In this document: positions 20,132 through 22,538 of the stretch, in pieces
How the letters are laid out: the number at the start of each line of letters is the position of its first letter
Numbering within the stretch: position 1 is the first letter of the stretch
IMG/VR virus record: IMGVR_UViG_3300010885_028194
Span: 1-22,538 of that record
From: a virus
Reading direction: 5' to 3' (one strand)
Length of the DNA stretch: 22,538 bases
The notes under the pieces: model-generated
Database searches by the model: none
What the model saw: the letters and a program-made list of their open reading frames with translations, nothing else
Told to the model about the DNA's origin: nothing
Program-made: the position numbers and the translations under genes

Positions 20132-21979
20132 ATGGAACAAAACAATCAAAATAAAAATTTAACGGTATGGCAAAGGTTATCTCAAACCTTTGGTCCCAAT
20201 TCTTTATTGAACCAAGACTATCCAACGTTTAAATACGATAAAAAAGAGTTGTTAAAAACAACAAATAAACAAGAATACGAAAATGCAAAACTTCAAGCAC
20301 AACAAACCGTATATCTTGCAAATCAATGGACTAAAATAGAGAATAATTTATATACACAAGGTGTTTATTTTGAACCAACTAGGTTGGCATCTTACTATGA
20401 TTATGAATCTATGGAATACACTCCTGAAATATCAGCAGCGTTAGACATATATGCGGAAGAATCAACAACTCCCGGACAAAACGGATACATACTTCAAATA
20501 TATTCTGAATCAAAACGAATTAAATCAGTTTTGGCGGATTTATTTAATAATTCCTTAGATATCAACACAAACTTGGCAATGTGGACAAGAAACACCTGTA
20601 AATACGGTGACAACTTTGTTTATTTAAAACTTGACCCTGAAAAAGGTGTAGTAGGTTGTATGCAATTACCTAACATTGAAATTGAAAGACTTGAAAAAGG
20701 TATGAAAGGTAAAAGTACTCTTGACCATGGAACGGGAGGAGATGACCAAAAAGCATTACAATTCAATTGGAAGAATAAAGATATGAATTTTAATACATGG
20801 GAAGTTGCTCACTTCAGATTATTAGGTGATGATAGAAAACTTCCATATGGTACTTCCATGTTAGAAAAAGCAAGAAGGATTTGGAAACAATTATTACTAT
20901 CTGAAGATGCCATGTTAATATACCGTACATCAAGAGCACCGGAAAGAAGAATGTTTAAAGTGTTCGTTGGAAATATGGATGATAAGGATGTTGAGGCTTA
21001 TGTACAACGTGTGGCAAACAAATTCAAAAGAGACCAAGTAGTTGATAGTAAAACAGGTAATATTGATTTAAGGTTTAATCAAATGGCGGTAGACCAAGAT
21101 TATTTTATACCTGTTAGAGATGCTTCAGCACCTGACCCAATTACAACATTACCCGGAGCACAAAACTTATCTGAAATTGCGGATATCGAATATATTCAAA
21201 AGAAATTATTAACCGCACTAAGAGTACCAAAAGCGTTCTTAGGATTTGAGGAAACTGTTGGTGATGGTAAAAATTTATCTCTACAAGATATTCGTTTCGC
21301 AAGAACAATCAATAGAATTCAAAAAAGTATGTTAGCAGAACTTAATAAGATAGCTATCATACATTTATTTTTATTAGGATTTGAAGATGAATTATCTAAT
21401 TTTACCCTAACTCTAACAAATCCGTCAACACAAGCTGACTTACTTAAAATAGATGTTTGGAAAGAAAAAATATTATTATATAAAGACGCCGTTACAGCTA
21501 TACAAGGTATTGCACCTGTATCTCAATCATGGGCCAAAAAACATGTTCTTGGTTTCTCAGACGAAGAAATTAGATTAGATATACAACAACAAAGAATTGA
21601 AATTGCCGTTGCTAAAGAACTTGAAAATACCGCAACTGTAATTACCAAAACAGGTATATTTGATAATATTGACAAGTTATATGGGGGAAGTGCTTCAGGA
21701 GCAACAGGAAATGCATCAACACCACCCGGAGGTGAACCCGAACCAAGTGGATTAGGTGGAGGTCCTGAACCATCACCTGAACCGGCAGGAGGGGAAGCTC
21801 CTCCAGCAGGAGGAGCACCTGAAGGAGCCGGAGTTACACCCGAATCAAAGAAAGAAAATTTAAATATATTATTAGAAACAAGTGATATGTTAACTGAAGA
21901 TTCTTTTATTGATTTGTCAAGAGGTAGAAATTCTTTAGGTGATATTGAAGCTCAGTTGAATAAACTCTTAAATAGTTGA
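20132..21979 (+). CDS. Portal vertex protein, T4 gp20 type
   Basis: A 615-residue protein whose core fits T4-like portal proteins: RLASYYDYESMEYTPEISAALDIYAEESTTPGQNG early on, then NTNLAMWTRNTCKYGDNFVYLKLDPEKG, WEVAHFRLLGDDRKLPYGTSMLEKARRIWKQLLLSEDAMLIYRTSRAPERRMFKV (stem and clip region), and AFLGFEETVGDGKNLSLQDIRFARTINRIQ. The portal forms the dodecameric ring at the head vertex that docks the terminase. T4 gp20 is 524 residues. Here about 90 extra residues form a Gly/Pro/Glu-rich linker (about 524-575) and a helical tail ending in SLGDIEAQLNKLL. MLTED near the end contains LTE, a possible prohead-protease site, so the tail could be removed during maturation. Its position after terminase fits the head module. 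Confidence 0.95.
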   Translation: MEQNNQNKNLTVWQRLSQTFGPNSLLNQDYPTFKYDKKELLKTTNKQEYENAKLQAQQTVYLANQWTKIENNLYTQGVYFEPTRLASYYDYESMEYTPEISAALDIYAEESTTPGQNGYILQIYSESKRIKSVLADLFNNSLDINTNLAMWTRNTCKYGDNFVYLKLDPEKGVVGCMQLPNIEIERLEKGMKGKSTLDHGTGGDDQKALQFNWKNKDMNFNTWEVAHFRLLGDDRKLPYGTSMLEKARRIWKQLLLSEDAMLIYRTSRAPERRMFKVFVGNMDDKDVEAYVQRVANKFKRDQVVDSKTGNIDLRFNQMAVDQDYFIPVRDASAPDPITTLPGAQNLSEIADIEYIQKKLLTALRVPKAFLGFEETVGDGKNLSLQDIRFARTINRIQKSMLAELNKIAIIHLFLLGFEDELSNFTLTLTNPSTQADLLKIDVWKEKILLYKDAVTAIQGIAPVSQSWAKKHVLGFSDEEIRLDIQQQRIEIAVAKELENTATVITKTGIFDNIDKLYGGSASGATGNASTPPGGEPEPSGLGGGPEPSPEPAGGEAPPAGGAPEGAGVTPESKKENLNILLETSDMLTEDSFIDLSRGRNSLGDIEAQLNKLLNS

Positions 21980-21987
21980 TATTTATT
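21980..21987 (+). promoter_or_regulatory. TATTTATT element before the last gene
   Basis: GATATTTATTATAAAC lies 15 bases before ATG 22003 and overlaps the end of the portal gene region by one base after the stop. A second CATTTATA is at 21994-22001. Confidence 0.3.
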
Positions 21988-22002
21988 ATAAACATTTATA
22001 TT

Positions 22003-22538
22003 ATGGAATTTGGATTATTAAAATCAAAAATAGAAAAAAAATTAGTAGAATCATACTCAAATAAAACATTTGAAAAAGAAATTAAAACTTTTAAAAAGTT
22101 AGTTTTAAAAAATTCTGAAGTGAGTAAAGCATACCACATCTATGAAGAATTGAGTAAAGATAAAGGTTTTGATAAAACTTTTGCAGAAGAGTTTGTATCT
22201 GAATGTATTGATTTATATAGTAGAATACAATTACCAAAATCTAAAATAACTTTATTAGAAAAATGGGTTAATAATGTTAAGTGTGAAAACCAATACAAAG
22301 ATATAGATACTGTGTTAGGGAAAAATACAGTTATTATTGAAAACATTATCAACTGTAAAAGAAATATCGTATCAAAATTAATATCTAAATCAGATATTAA
22401 AGAATCTATTAATATACCTTTAAAATCAGTGTTAGAAATTGCTAATGATTCTTTAAAAAATTATTTATCAGAATTAAATGAATCTGAATTAAGTGAGATT
22501 AAAAAATATTTAACACTTACAAATGAAGAATTAAATAA
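22003..22538 (+). CDS. Hypothetical head-region protein, 3' end outside window
   Basis: The frame is open from ATG 22003 to the right edge: 178 complete codons and no stop. It begins MEFGLLKSKIEKKLVESYSN. The sequence is charged and almost wholly helical, with Lys-, Glu- and Ser-rich heptad-like stretches (FEKEIKTFKKLVLKNSEVSKAYHIYEELSKDKG) and a later LKSVLEIANDSLKNYLSELNESELSEIKKYL. In T4 the portal gene is followed by small prohead-core proteins and the prohead protease. A core or scaffold protein would fit this position and composition, but no protease motif is seen in the visible part, and the family is not recognised. Confidence 0.75.
   Translation, partial: MEFGLLKSKIEKKLVESYSNKTFEKEIKTFKKLVLKNSEVSKAYHIYEELSKDKGFDKTFAEEFVSECIDLYSRIQLPKSKITLLEKWVNNVKCENQYKDIDTVLGKNTVIIENIINCKRNIVSKLISKSDIKESINIPLKSVLEIANDSLKNYLSELNESELSEIKKYLTLTNEELN

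Overview
The window is AT-rich (roughly 30% G+C by eye), densely coding, and carries a head-packaging block at its right end: a T4 gp17-type large terminase (18320-20095) and a T4 gp20-type portal protein (20132-21979). It is best read as part of a large tailed phage genome of T4-like ancestry. The host is probably a member of Bacteroidota. The tmRNA is preceded by TTTG-N19-TATCTTTG, which fits the Bacteroidota sigma-ABfr consensus TTTG/TTG-N19-21-TAnnTTTG. Gene starts have A-rich leaders rather than Shine-Dalgarno sequences, and a small lipoprotein has the SCGG-type lipobox common in that phylum. No ribosomal, tRNA or core metabolic host genes are visible, so a virus or megaphage contig is favoured over a chromosome.

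Layout. (1) 1-2923: a rightward accessory run with a truncated C-terminal fragment, a papain-like cysteine peptidase, a cyclic-phosphate-processing receiver (cREC) protein, a conserved phage protein, a calcineurin-like phosphoesterase and an unknown, ending in a strong terminator. (2) 3006-5407: a membrane-anchored GAF-like protein, a convergent cysteine-rich protein with eight DnaJ-type zinc-binding repeats, an M23 endopeptidase, and a 55-residue lipoprotein. (3) 5497-6024: a complete tmRNA gene on the minus strand with promoter and terminator. Its tag is long and atypical, and a large dyad overlaps the promoter. (4) 6025-9534: an unknown acidic protein, a compact M20-type metallopeptidase, and a repeat-plus-nuclease protein fused in frame to a second, phage-type domain. 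(5) 9573-12202: a ClpC-type AAA+ unfoldase lacking its N-domain, divergent from a small heat-shock protein, with operator-like repeats between them. (6) 12276-18255: mostly unknown proteins, including a KTSC protein, a nucleotidyltransferase and a tightly overlapped four-gene operon. (7) 18320-end: terminase, portal and the start of another head-region gene.

Two promoter vocabularies seem to be used. Host-like TAnnTTTG boxes precede the tmRNA, the clp gene, the M20 peptidase and, in weaker form, the lipoprotein. A separate motif close to (G/A)TATTTATAA lies 4-34 bases before the start codons of about a dozen other genes, including those for terminase and portal, and looks like a phage-specific promoter.

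The most interesting possibility is a phage protein-quality-control set: a tmRNA with a non-standard tag, an N-domain-less ClpC that keeps a VGF ClpP-docking loop, a small heat-shock protein and a DnaJ-like zinc protein. Together they could redirect the host's ribosome rescue and ClpP proteolysis during infection. This is inference; the individual components are seen in the sequence.
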